NCBI GenBank assembly: GCA_013399115.1
Contig: VXAA01000914.1
Span: 317,515 to 381,514, forward strand
Direction: 5' to 3'
Length of the DNA stretch: 64,000 bases
Source of the DNA: Anseranas semipalmata
Taxonomy: Eukaryota > Chordata > Aves > Anseriformes > Anseranatidae
This document shows, in pieces, positions 45,463-56,600 of the stretch (its first letter is position 1; every line of letters begins with the position of its first letter). The position numbers were made by a program, and so were the translations under genes. The notes under the pieces were generated by a model. It was given only the letters and a program-made list of their open reading frames with translations. It was not told where the DNA came from and did not search any database.

Positions 45463-45489
45463 CTTAGATGAGTGAGCCACTCATCTAAG
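45463..45489. repeat. Perfect 12-bp inverted repeat, 3-base loop
   Basis: CTTAGATGAGTG at 45,463-45,474 faces CACTCATCTAAG at 45,478-45,489 with loop AGC. It lies between candidate exons 1 and 2. Single short hairpins like this are too small for a microRNA precursor. Confidence 0.92.
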
Positions 45490-45863
45490 CTGGTGAGGTT
45501 TCTTTTGTGGTGTTTTGTTTTTAATGAAATGTCAAATACTAGAGAAACATTATTATGTATTATATATAAGCTTTATAGATTCTGTTTCCCACTAGAAATC
45601 TAAACAGGTCCACAACAAAGATTTTCTTCTGCCAGGACTGATGGCAAAATCTTTTCTTCATAATTAGGTGTCTGCAGTCTCAGGATGCATTTCCAACTAC
45701 TGCACTGACTAGATAGCAACACTAAGCAGGTATTTTAGAACAGCTGGAGGACTTGATCAGATTCAGTTAGGAAAATGGACAAAAAACACTAACAATTTCA
45801 GGATACCCTTACGTATATCCATATGATAAAACATACCCCTGCCCCAACCATTCTGCAGCCTAC

Positions 45864-45968
45864 TGACCGATCTCAAGTCCATCATTCCAGAAGGAGACAA
45901 CATGTCGAATACTCGGCATTGGTGCGAAGGGGTTCATTCCCACATCTTCCATGAACTCTTCAGGAAAC
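45864..45968 (-). CDS. Candidate exon 1 of unrecognised nested gene
   Basis: This is an exon-like segment on the minus strand. The acceptor is a fair polypyrimidine tract ending GCGCTTAG before 45,968; the donor is CA|GTAGGC at 45,864, with ATCG|GTCAGT at 45,868 as an alternative. It reads PEEFMEDVGMNPFAPMPSIR and continues HVVSFWNDGLEIG, which looks like structured protein and is not low-complexity. With the 45,864 donor it joins the segment at 44,866 in frame. I do not recognise the family. It is not CSMD sequence. It could be an exon of a gene nested in the CSMD2 intron, a dead gene remnant or chance. Confidence 0.35.
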
Positions 45969-47019
45969 CTAAGCGCAAGCAGAAGCACAGCGACACTTCC
46001 CCCCCCCNCTCATGGGTTTTAGGCAAACTAGCTTCCACCAGAGACTGACTTTGCAGCCCAACCAAAGGGAGAGGCAGCTGGGAGCAGGCACACTCAAAGT
46101 GGCTTTAAGCACAAGAAACTCATTTCAGCTGCCAGCTACATTCACGTGCTGAATGCACATACTAAAACGGAGGAAAGACTGAATTGTTCTTTTCTGATGA
46201 GCAGATTGGACTAACAGAATACCTACACATCAATACCTGCATGACAACTGGACTTTGTAGGTAAGGAATACGATACTATTTTGAAGGCCTAAAAATTCCA
46301 CCTACTTTACAAGAACATGCTTTAAGCTCAGAACAAGTGTTCACAACTAGTGATACCCAAAGGAATTCTTCCTGCAAGAACGGCGCTGCCTTGCATCCCA
46401 GCTGCTGTCCAGCCAGGCTCCATTCAGACACAGCAAAACCACGAAATCAGCGTCCCGCCCAGAGGCGATCAACACGAACAAAGCAGTAAGACAACTCCGA
46501 CGTTTCACCTAGGATGAATATCTTTTTTTGTCAAAATGCTCAAATTAAGTCTTCTGTTTTTCAAGGTACATCGCCCCACCCTCAGTGCCCCTGCATGCCC
46601 CCACCCCTTCAAGCTGGTGACCCGCAGGCCCTGTGCAGGCCAGCGGGTGCTAGCGAAGGGGAGGAAGGCAGGAGCTGGCTGTCAGGAACGCAGCAAGGAG
46701 GCTGCCATGTTCCAGGGCCCAGAAAGAAACTCATCCTGAAATAAGAAGTCAGGTTGCTAAGAGAGATACAGCAGAGCTTTTAGGTAAACACTGTCAAATG
46801 AAAATAAAGACTGGAAGCATATTACGGCACAGAATATCTTTCCTATTCTGCACTTGAATTTCCCTTAGCAAAATGCACAGCAAACTCAATGTACCTTGCT
46901 GTGTTATCAGGAAGAGACAGTCATTTTTAAGTTATAGCTCCCTATAAACTCATATCAGATATCTTCTTCTACTTTATTGTGATGTTCCTGACGCGTGTAT
47001 GACAGCAGTGGAAGGGGGG

Positions 47020-47760
47020 TAGCAACAACCTCGCAGCCACTGCTAGCTGTAGGCACCTCCAGGAGCACTCAGAGGAGCACAGCACGCTCTCCTTGGCCGA
47101 GGGGAGCAGCTGAGCTGGGCGCAGCGAGGATGGCTGAGGAAGAGCAGGCGCCTCGTGGCAGGGCCGTCAAGCTGACTGTGGCCTCCGACAGGAGGCAGAA
47201 CCAGGGAACATGAAGTCAGGATGGAGCGCAAGCCTCCTCTGTTGGCTTTCTAAAGAAACCGCGCCTGAGAGAGGACAGCGTGCGTGCCCAAACAGCTCCG
47301 CCGATGAACCGCAACCACAGCTCCCGAAGGCCAGGGGGGCTCTAAGTTATTGAGCTCCTCTAAGTCATAAAAACGTGCTGGAGCCGAGGGTAGACGCTCA
47401 ATATGCAGCTGCAGAAAACATTTAGCCACTAGACCCCAAAGAGAAGATTAAGGCGGCCACAGCCCCAGGAAAGGCTTTGCCCAAACACTCGGATGCAAAA
47501 GCATCAGAAGGCAGGCTCTGCTGGGCACTGCTGCCCACAAACGATTTGTGCTCAACTAGCACTGTTCTACCTGAAAAACCTCTCGTTCAGAGAAAGCTAC
47601 CGCAATGAAGCTACTGTATTCCATGTACCTGCCCGCAGAGGCCCCCGAGCGGCCGCCTGTCAGACCCCAGCAGGCCTCTCCACCCCAGGGGGAGCGGGAC
47701 AACGCGCGGCTCTGCCCCCGCGCCGGCACCGACCCATGCTTACGCCGGCACTCCAGCCCC
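47020..47760. other. GC-rich region left of HMGB4-like gene
   Basis: It is moderately to strongly GC-rich with CpG-dense parts near 47,280-47,330 and 47,640-47,750. It lies between the minus-strand exon-like cluster and the HMGB4-like gene, where a first exon or promoter of the former could sit. No such exon was identified. Confidence 0.35.
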
Positions 47761-48531
47761 AGGATTTCTTTAAACAGAGTTGGCCTATTTTGATGAATTA
47801 TGTAGGTAGTTGAGGAACATAAGCAAACATTCTACTGAGTTCAGATTAATGGCCTCAATTCAAAGTGAATTTTATAAATTACCTAAGCCAAGTGGGACAC
47901 ACGCTGTCTCATGTGCATTTTAACACAATGCACTCCTTAAGGCAATTTTACCAAATATCATCAATTCCATATTTAAATGAAATTCCTGGGGAAGATCTGG
48001 AAAGAACACAGATAAATGAGGCTAAATAAACCAAATCAGGGAAGGAGCAAAAGAGTTTTATTTGTAGCTCCTGAACTCTGGGAATTGGGGAATCTGGAAA
48101 GTCTCTTAGGCTGAATTATTGAGATAATAAAGCACCTGCTGAAGAGACCTCTAAATGCTGTAATGAAATGATTTCATTGCCCCAGAATAATCACAAATGC
48201 AGGTTCTCTTTTGAGAGCAAAAGAAACAACGGAAGGGAAAGCAGGACAGATAAATGGAATGCAAATCACCCTCTGCTCAGAGTAAGCAAAAAAAGCCATG
48301 ACATGAAAGGAGCAAGCCTTATGGTACCACAAACAGAGTTTGTTCCAATTTTATTTACTATTGTGGGGGTCACTTGAGCACAAGTGAGAGTAAACGGACG
48401 GGGATTAGAGAAGCACAAGAGCACCGCCATGTTCAAGTATTTTGTCTAGGCTCGATCTTGCCAATATCTAGACTGGAACCAGCGTTTTGCCACAAGCTTC
48501 TACGTAACCTACGAGTCATCCAACCCCAATC

Positions 48532-48590
48532 CTGACATAATTAAATTATGTCATAATTAAGTCATCTGACCCTCACTCTGACATAATTAA
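48532..48590. repeat. Palindrome plus direct repeat of an AT-rich word
   Basis: GACATAATT at 48,534-48,542 faces AATTATGTC at 48,544-48,552 around one base. The 13-base word CTGACATAATTAA at 48,532-48,544 recurs exactly at 48,578-48,590. The words contain homeodomain-type TAATTA. Confidence 0.9.
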
Positions 48591-49339
48591 GCAGCACAGC
48601 AATTACAGAAGTCCTACTAGTTGCAACAGAACTACGCAATATATATGTCATCTGTAACACAGGGATGACCCCCTACTTCCAGTCTTTTGTTCCCCCGTCT
48701 TTACCTTCAAAAAGCCGAGTTCTACAGAAGTAGGGTCTGTTCCATAATTTAGTACTTAGGCTGTTCGCTACATATGAATATTTAACACTACTGGGAACTT
48801 CAATAAGTCATCGTGTACTTACAATGAATGGTCAAAATCTCAATTTGTTTTATTTATACTCCTGTTCTTAGTCACAAAAATTCTGAGGAGCAGAAAAGCT
48901 ACTCATTTCCCAGCAACAACTGATTTAACCTTTTGAAAACAAGCAAACAAAACATGGGAAATTTCTTTCTTATGTTCCCACACGAACCTGCAGAACCTTG
49001 TTACATTTTCATTTACTAAAATGTAATTAATGAAGGCTTTTAAACCCTCAGAACCTTTCAAATTAATGAAAAGTCCACCCAAATAAATTAGACGTGTAGT
49101 CCAAGAGCTGCAGATCTAAATTACAGTAGTTATCCTGACAGGAACCAAGAAACAGCTGTCACATGCAATTATTTTTAGGGCTGCTACCAAACCATTTTCA
49201 CATTATGAGCTGCCACCTCTCAGCAGCTAGCAGCAGCTTCACATTTTATCATGACAAAAAATTAGAGGCATCCGGTTAGCTCCCTGGTATTACACGCACT
49301 GTAACATACCGCGCGTGAAACGGAGCCGAATCCCGCTGC

Positions 49340-49538
49340 TACATTGCATCATCACGGCTGTGACTTCATCCCAACCGCCAGCCAATGGGGCTGCAGGAAG
49401 CGGACGTGCCCCCGGGCGATTGGCTCCGTAACGCCGGGTCACAATCGCACCACGAGGCCACCGGCACCGCCGGGGCCGGGCCGCTCGCCACCGTGCCCCT
49501 CACCACCATGCCGCCGCGCTGACGCCGCCGGGGGAGCC
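49340..49538 (+). promoter_or_regulatory. GC-rich promoter/5' region of HMGB4-like gene
   Basis: The 200 bases before the ATG are GC- and CpG-rich, while flanking intron is AT-rich. A forward CCAAT motif lies at 49,382-49,386 and a reverse one (ATTGG) at 49,419-49,423, about 37 bases apart, a typical NF-Y arrangement. An ETS-like GGAAG occurs at 49,396-49,400 and CGGACGTG near 49,401. No TATA box is apparent. The opposed CCAAT boxes and the exon-like cluster on the other strand to the left leave open a bidirectional promoter. Confidence 0.55.
49508..49522 (+). CDS. Four-codon upstream ORF in HMGB4-like 5' leader
   Basis: An ATG in strong context (CACCACCATGC) opens a frame of four codons and then TGA, ending 16 bases before the main ATG. 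Minimal uORFs this close usually lower initiation at the main start or leave it to leaky scanning. It matters only if transcription starts upstream of 49,500, which the sequence cannot show. Confidence 0.45.
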   Translation: MPPR

Positions 49539-50024
49539 ATGGCCCAGCTGGCCGGCGCGCCGAGAGGGCCGCAGCGCAACTACCTGCTCTTCTACGTCTC
49601 CATCAAGAAGAAGGCCAAGGCCAGCCAGGAGCCTGCTGCTGGCACGGAGACCTCAAAGAAGTGCTTGGAAAGCCAGAAAGCAGCACCCGAGGTGAAAGAG
49701 ATGCCCGAAGATGTGGTGCAGCAGCACAGGATGTACACAAGTGAGGAGAGCGAGTCCGATTCCCTAAGGGGGGTGAGGAAGAGGCCGAGAAAAAGGCAAA
49801 GGAGCAGAGGGAGCTTCACCACAACCAAGCAGCCGCTGCCTGCCTTCTTTCTGTTCATGGCACAGCATCGCTCCGAGCTTCAGAAGTCGAACCCACACTG
49901 GACAGCAGCAGAAACTGCCATGAAGTTAGGGAAAATCTGGCACGAACAGTCAGAAAGAGAAAAGGAGATGTACAAACAGCAGGCCGCGCAGCTGAGGGGG
50001 CAAAACCAAGGCAGGAGAGCATAG
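49539..50024 (+). CDS. HMGB4: HMGB4-like HMG-box protein, single exon, nested in CSMD2 intron
   Basis: This is an intact 161-codon ORF with a stop at 50,022-50,024. The ATG at 49,539 has purine at -3 and G at +4; the frame is open further upstream but no better in-frame ATG exists. Residues 97-153 match an HMG box: PLPAFFLFMAQHR, then NPHW, GKIW and EKEMYKQQAAQLR, most like box B of HMGB4 (NP.W, GK.W, Y.Q..A.LR). Residues 80-90 form the basic run that precedes box B. Residues 14-65 seem to be a decayed box A: Y..F, K.K..Q.P and S.KC can be aligned, but its core tryptophans are gone. Human HMGB4 is 186 residues; this one ends early within helix III of the box. HMGB4 is a testis-biased chromatin protein lacking the acidic tail of HMGB1-3, and no acidic tail is seen here. 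In human, HMGB4 lies inside CSMD2 on the opposite strand, as here. Confidence 0.8.
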   Translation: MAQLAGAPRGPQRNYLLFYVSIKKKAKASQEPAAGTETSKKCLESQKAAPEVKEMPEDVVQQHRMYTSEESESDSLRGVRKRPRKRQRSRGSFTTTKQPLPAFFLFMAQHRSELQKSNPHWTAAETAMKLGKIWHEQSEREKEMYKQQAAQLRGQNQGRRA

Positions 50025-51020
50025 AGGTCAGGGCGTGAGCCAGAAACAGCCGGAGAGAAAATAACAAGCAGGAAGGAGGAAATGAAGACTCTGATGGCCT
50101 GCTTCGCTGATAAGAGCGTGACCCTCCGCAACTTCACCTCATCACTTGTGCGGCCGCAGCTCCTCGTGGAGTTTCATACAGTTCATCATAAGGCTTAGTA
50201 AAAATAACTGCAAACGCTAGATAACCACAATTTTTTAGACAGGGCAATAATTCAGAATTAATATAGCTGGCTCCATATTTATGGCAACGGGAGAGTTTGT
50301 GCAGCCTAGGGATGGATGTTTCCTGCTTACCCACCAAGAAAATAGCAGCAAGCCTTCCCTGTCTCCTCTCTCCTCCAAACCCCGAGTTAAACCAGGCTCC
50401 TTCCATGCAGGATTCTGGTCCTCGAGCTCAGCAGGTCCTGGAGCCCGAGCACTGCTGCCCCAGGGGAATCACAAGGCACTCAGATGATGCCAGGGCTCTT
50501 TGGCTGGTGACCAGCATGCACCGTACGGGCCTTGGGTTGGGCAGGACGGAGCACGCGGCCGACCGGTGCTGTGCCGGGGCTGGTGGCCAGCCAACAGCTC
50601 GGGCTTTGCACCTCTGACCCCCCTCGGCCAGGAGGGGGGTGCAGGCACCAGGGCCGCCTGCCCCCAGCCTCCTGCAGAGGCCGGGCACTAGCACCATGCC
50701 TACAGTCGTGTGGGTAGGGGGGGGGTCACGGCCCCAGCCCCAGCAGGTCTGGGTGCTATAAGGAGCTGCCACCAATCGCCTCTAGTGCACGTATTTACCT
50801 GCCGGGGCAATTCAGCAGCAGCCTCTGACGCTGGTGTAACTAAGAGGCCAATGGACGAGGGGTACAGAGATGGGCTGGGTGGGTAAGGGTTTGGTCTTGG
50901 GCCCTGGCTGAGGAGGTTATCAACTTAATATACCTTAGTATATTAATGTATTTATATAACAATTTAAAAATACTGGGGACCTCCTACACAATTGATTTGA
51001 ACAATTAAATGGAAACAAGC
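50025..51020 (+). other. Region downstream of HMGB4-like stop
   Basis: No AATAAA polyadenylation signal is seen in the first kilobase after the stop. The first common variant noticed is ATTAAA at 51,004-51,009. The 50,380-50,760 part is GC-rich and includes a run of ten G at about 50,717-50,726. No further coding sequence was recognised. Confidence 0.3.
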
Positions 51021-53654
51021 TTGTTCATTTTGTTTTAGATTCCATTTTTCAACTTCCAACCCTCTGAACAGCAGCAGCGTTTGGACAGGATGGCAGGTGC
51101 CACTCTGAGGACAGGAATAACGAGAAGTTAACTCTCTGCAGGTCAGGGAGCAGAGGAAAGCCTGGGGAAGGAGCACAAACTCAGACTCAAAACCAGGACA
51201 GGTAACTGCCCCTGCTGAGGGGCAGAGGACAGGGAGGGCTCTACTTTGAGCCCAGCCTCTCACAGGTTCCTGAAGGAACAGGCACAGCTGTGCTCTGTGT
51301 TTTCACAGAAGGGTCAGCACCTATATCTTTTCCTTAAGCAACTCAGCCCCAAGTTCTTTCCTTTGGCTCAACCAAAGGGATGCCTAAACTCGATCCAGAA
51401 GACTACGTTTGTAGAAGGGCTGACAGCCCTTGCTATTTATCAGCAAAAGCGAGATAACCTCTTGTCCAAGCAGTGCTTGCTGGCTATCTGGCTCGTAAGG
51501 ACAGCTTTGCAAAGTCTGCACTTTGGAGAAGAGGTCAATTGCTTTCCAGACTCTCTGAAGTCTGCTTGCTGCATCTCAACCCCAATGCTCTGCCAGCTTC
51601 TCTGGTCCATGAGTACAGCCTCTGTCCCTCTGCTCCTTATGTACTTTTTTTTCTTTTTTTAATGGGAAAAATCAGCTGGAGAGAGGACCAGTGAAAACTT
51701 TCATTCTTAAATGCTGTCTCTTGTATGAAGCTGCTGTTATCTTTTCCCACATGCCCTTGCCCCGAGTTTAGCAGCCAGCTTCTTCTAAAGTTAAAATTCC
51801 ATTCTAGGCTGGAATTTGTTGAGATTTAACCACTCTCCTCTTAACTCAAGATGAGGTTTCAAAACCAGTTCCTCCACCTAACACACTGCACACATACATA
51901 AGGAAACGGTGAAATAGTCAAAGCAGGTGGAATACCCCAAACCATTTCCACATTGCCCATCCTGGAGCACAGCCTCAGCGCTCATGCAGTACGGTAGTCA
52001 AATGCTGTTGTCCTTCCTTCTATGTGCATCAAGGGAAATACTTCACCTCAAAAAGTCACAAAGCAAACCAGGCTACGAAGATGTGCTTGTCCCTTATTCC
52101 GTACACCAGATTTTCATGTTAGCACCATCTACTACAGTACCTGGAAGCAAAGTCAGTGGTCAGCAGCTCTCACTGCTGAGAAACAAAAAAACCCAGGACA
52201 TGACCCTGGTGTGCTCTCGGTGCAAATGCTGACATACTAAGTAAAAAATAATACTGCACCGCGACTTGATAGCAGGGACAAGAAATATCACTTTAATGGT
52301 TCTCATGACTGCATGGCTCCTAACAGTTTGACAAGATCCATCAATTAAAATCTATTCCCGGCTGAACTAGCGATGGCCACACCAGCCTGTACGGCTGTTC
52401 TTAGCACATTACAAATATGAAGTGGTTAAAAAGATGCATCAAAAAGGCCCAAGATATCACCCATCCAATTACATTTTCAACTTGCACACTTCTTAAACAA
52501 CTGGCATTCAGGCAAAATCATGCTCTGTGAAGTTGGCGCTCAGGTTCCACTCAATTTAGCACATCACGATCTGCTCATGAGTGATGTCTTCAAATACCTG
52601 CAGCGCTGCCTCAAAACACACACTGCTTTGCAAACACACACTCCAGTAAACTCCCAGTACGGCTGCTTCTGCAGCTGAAACGCAGTCTGAGGCCAGAGGA
52701 CACTGACTGGCAGCCCAGAACATACGATGCAATTCCAGTTACCTGCGGTGCGAGAGCTGCTGCTGAGAAGAAACAGGAGGGCCTGGAAAACAGCACACCT
52801 GGAGCTGGTCAAGTTTTTCCACCATTATCTGTTTTCACACTATCGGCATATAGACTACAGATGAAAATAGTTGTCAGAGCTAAGCATTACCAATGACAAA
52901 TAACACTTGTGGAGATGCCTTACACTAGTAGCAAGGAAGCTACAGTCTTCGAAGAGCCTGTGGATAACTATGGAGAAAGGGGGGTAATGGTTACTATGGC
53001 TGCTGGGGGGGAACATATCTTGGAGGTCTGGGTTAGGATCCTTCTCTGTCTGCTTTTTATGTCATAGTGAAAGAATGCAACAAAACTCTCAGCTGAAGCC
53101 TATGGTTTCTCTTGGTATTGGAGTGACACAGGCTCACTGCAAGCCTTTGCACGAAAGCCGTTTCACATACTTTTCATATACTCAAAACTAATGGTGATGA
53201 CATTGTAATAGATCTAGTAACATCATTTTTATAGAGCTTAATGCAGCCTGTGTTGTCACTGCTAAGGGAAAGATGAGTAAAGAATACTTTGTAAATGCTG
53301 CAGGAGAAGATTAGCTGGACTACTTTCCCTTCAAGCCAGCTAAATGGATTCATCCGGATAGCTGGCAGAGAGACAGGGGCTGCTTTCCCTACTATCCTGA
53401 TGCAGGGGTTTCTAAGGGGCAGAGTTTTGGAGTAGAAAAGAATAGCCAGAAGTATTCAATCTTTATCCAAACCCTTCAGAAACCCACTTTCCTGTGCTCC
53501 GACCAGGGGCACACACACACACCTGCCACCACAGCCATAGTGGCACTCGTACATGCTGGACCACAGATACATTATGCACCTGGGTCAGACTTCAAAGCCT
53601 GGATAAACAAACCAACCCTCAAGCTAAAATTTTACACATTTCCCCACCTCCCTG

Positions 53655-53696
53655 AAAGGAAAAAAAAAAAAAAAAAGAAAAAAAAAGAAAAAGGAA
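53655..53696 (+). repeat. A-rich simple repeat
   Basis: A long A run interrupted by single G residues. It may be the tail of a decayed retroposon, but no body is recognisable upstream. Confidence 0.85.
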
Positions 53697-56600
53697 AGTC
53701 TGAGCACAAAAACATGCGCCATCAGTAAGCTGACCTGGATGCTACTCTCAGACCCCCACTGACATCAAGAGAAGCGTATCGCTGCAGATATTGCCTCTTT
53801 TGCTTGTTAAATGGGAACAACAGCACTTCATCCTCCCTCCTTCATTTAGCCGCCACTCTCCTTACAGTAGCAATTTCTTCCCATCTGTGTAGAAGACATA
53901 GTCCAAAAGCTCTCCTATTACAGCAGTAGTAGTGGAGCACTAGAATATTTCTGAATAGCAGAATTATTTAACAGATGTTCTCTGCATTAATGCTTCTACG
54001 CTGTTGCCTCATCTTCTGTGTAACAGACACGAGAAGCCCTGTTCACAGAAGCTTACTGATACGCTGGGTGCACCACCAGCTTGGGACTAGAAGCAAAACA
54101 AAGCCCACAGACAAAACACCGCAATTCTGTCTGGATGTTGCAGTGAGGAGCTGAGCCTTTTTACAGGACTTGCTTGGGTTCAAGTAAGCAGATGTACCAC
54201 TGAAGATTAGGCATCCATTGACATATTTAATAAGTTATTATTAGCCTTATTGGCATTTCAGAGATTAAAGGAAGTATTAAAAGGGGAGCATAAGATTAAA
54301 TAGTTATAGCAAAAACCCACACCAACTACAGTGCAGTTAAGCCACCGGCTGCATTTCTGTCCCCAGAGGGTGATAAGTGACCCCACAGCTGGAACCAGAC
54401 AAGCCTGGCAGAGACCTCCCCCAAAACTCGGCTCAGGTAGGAGCCAATTCTTTATGACTCAGACTAGTATTTACACTGCACAGCCCTGTAGGAAGGGCCC
54501 TGCCATGAGGTAATTGAGATGTTGCTGCTTAAACACTCTTACAAAAAGCAGGAACTGGAAGTGTTCTTTGCTCATTAACTGGCTGGCAAAGAATCTTTTT
54601 GTTTTAAGGAATCAATAACTTGCTTTTATGCACAGCTTGATCTTAATGTGACCAAAAAGATACCAAGTTTCTCAGAAGCTAAAAAGCTACCAGCGCTATC
54701 TGTGGTGAAGAGAGCAGCAGCTTGCTTCTTTTAAGGCCATCTTGCAACACAGCACAGATCGAGCGTCACAGAGCACATGCCCATCTGCACAGATCTGAGA
54801 GAGGCAGCGCATCCTGCCACCCTTGTTGACTCTGATTTAGATCACAAGTCATTGCAATAACAAACTCATCCTCTGCACGCCTGTACAACATCTAGCACAG
54901 CGCAGCCCTGCTTCGAGGACGCTACAGCTAGTAGTTTAATTAAGTGCTCCTCCATTTCCCTCTGTCCAATAAGGTAGCATACTTAGCACAGATAACGCCT
55001 GCTGCCCTTGCAGCTCTTGGCGAGAGGGCATCTTCATTCCAAATTTGAGTGAAGATAATGAAACAGGTCTTCACGAGTGTACCACTCCCACTGAACTGCA
55101 AGCCCATCTGTTTCTTTTATTTGTTAAGTTACCAACAAAAAACAGGTGCTGAGTTATTAGAAGTGCAATTAGAGCTGCAGTTTGACAGACCCAATTTTGT
55201 CTTTCCCAGAATTTATCATTTAGATGGATAAAATAAATATCTGCTTGTGCTCTTGCCAACCTCACATGAAACCATGACAGGTATGTTCAATCAGGCAGAC
55301 AGATAGTCGAGACTTGCAATTCTCTAGGGGGTGATACGATGCATAAAATACCACAGAATATGAACAATGTGCATAAAATATTAATTTCTTTTCTACAGGA
55401 AAATAAAAATTTCATCAGACTACCATTCAGGAGACCACAACTACCAATTAAGATAATGTTAAATATACTTAATAAATAACTGCTTGACTGGCCAAAGTAT
55501 ATTTTCCATCACATATTGCAAAAAACTTTTACGCTTCCAAGAACAGCAAGTGATAAAAGAGTATTCACAGAAGTTTAAATAAATAATAAAAGATATCCAC
55601 TTGTGAATCTACAGGACATTGGAGAAATTATTCCACATCAACCGGAAATTAAGCATCAGCTGCAGAGCCCCAGCAGCTGCTCGTCAAGTAGGACTTGGCT
55701 GAGATGGGGATGGCGAAGCCGCCATCTCCTAACTGCCTATTACCGTAGATCCATTTAGTTCGATGATCTGCCATATTGGCTACATCAAGCAGCTGAAGAT
55801 ATTAATCCTTCTTCTGGGTACCCACACGCTGAATACCACTGCTATTAGAGGATGCTATTACATGTGCACAAGGAGAACACGCAACCCACTTTGTTTTAGC
55901 GAGGCTTCCATTTTAAAGGGGTAAAAACTCCTAAGATGACCTTGTTCCTTTAGAAACCAACGAAGAGCTCACTGCTCGACTAAATCCTGATGCTGAATGA
56001 AACCAGACAAAACAAACACATTAATCCTCCCTTGGTGCGTGAGAAGCTCTGCGAGGGCTCGTCATGGGCAGAGCAGCAGCACGTCACACCGAGCCACAGG
56101 TTGGTCGCCGGGCCGTGGGCAAGCCTCCTTCCAGCGACTAACGCGGCCAGTGTTACACGGCGTGCTTTCTCAGGGAGACTGAGAGGTCTGTAACACCTGA
56201 GCACACATTAAAGTTGCCAAGACAGCAGAACGAGAACTGTGCAAGGGCAAAACATCCCTTTTAAGAAGTCTGTGTAGATGACCTTAACATAACCTGACAG
56301 CTTCCAACTACAGAAACTGTTGACTACTTGAAAGCATTGCCAAAATGTCAAAAGCAGGTTGTACTTTTTAAATTTCACTTTCTTTTAAACCTGCCTTGTG
56401 TGCTTTGCTGCTACAACAGTTTCTCCTCCCCTTCCAGGTTCAATCTGCATCTCTTCTGCTCAGTCTCCCTGACTGATGTGAATTGTGCCAGAGCCGATTG
56501 CTCCACGCCTGCCTATCATTCCGTATTTCCAAGTGTTTGATCAGATAAAATCCTGAAATAGAAGATTCACTCTGAAATTAAACAGCCTGTAGCAGCATTC

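Noticed and set aside
45463..45489. Hairpin as a microRNA precursor
   Set aside because: The 12-bp stem with three-base loop is far shorter than a pre-miRNA stem and the flanks do not extend pairing.
49344..49538. N-terminal extension of the HMGB4-like frame to 49,344
   Set aside because: It would start on TTG and encodes a proline-rich stretch through the promoter; the ATG at 49,539 has good context and fits HMGB lengths.
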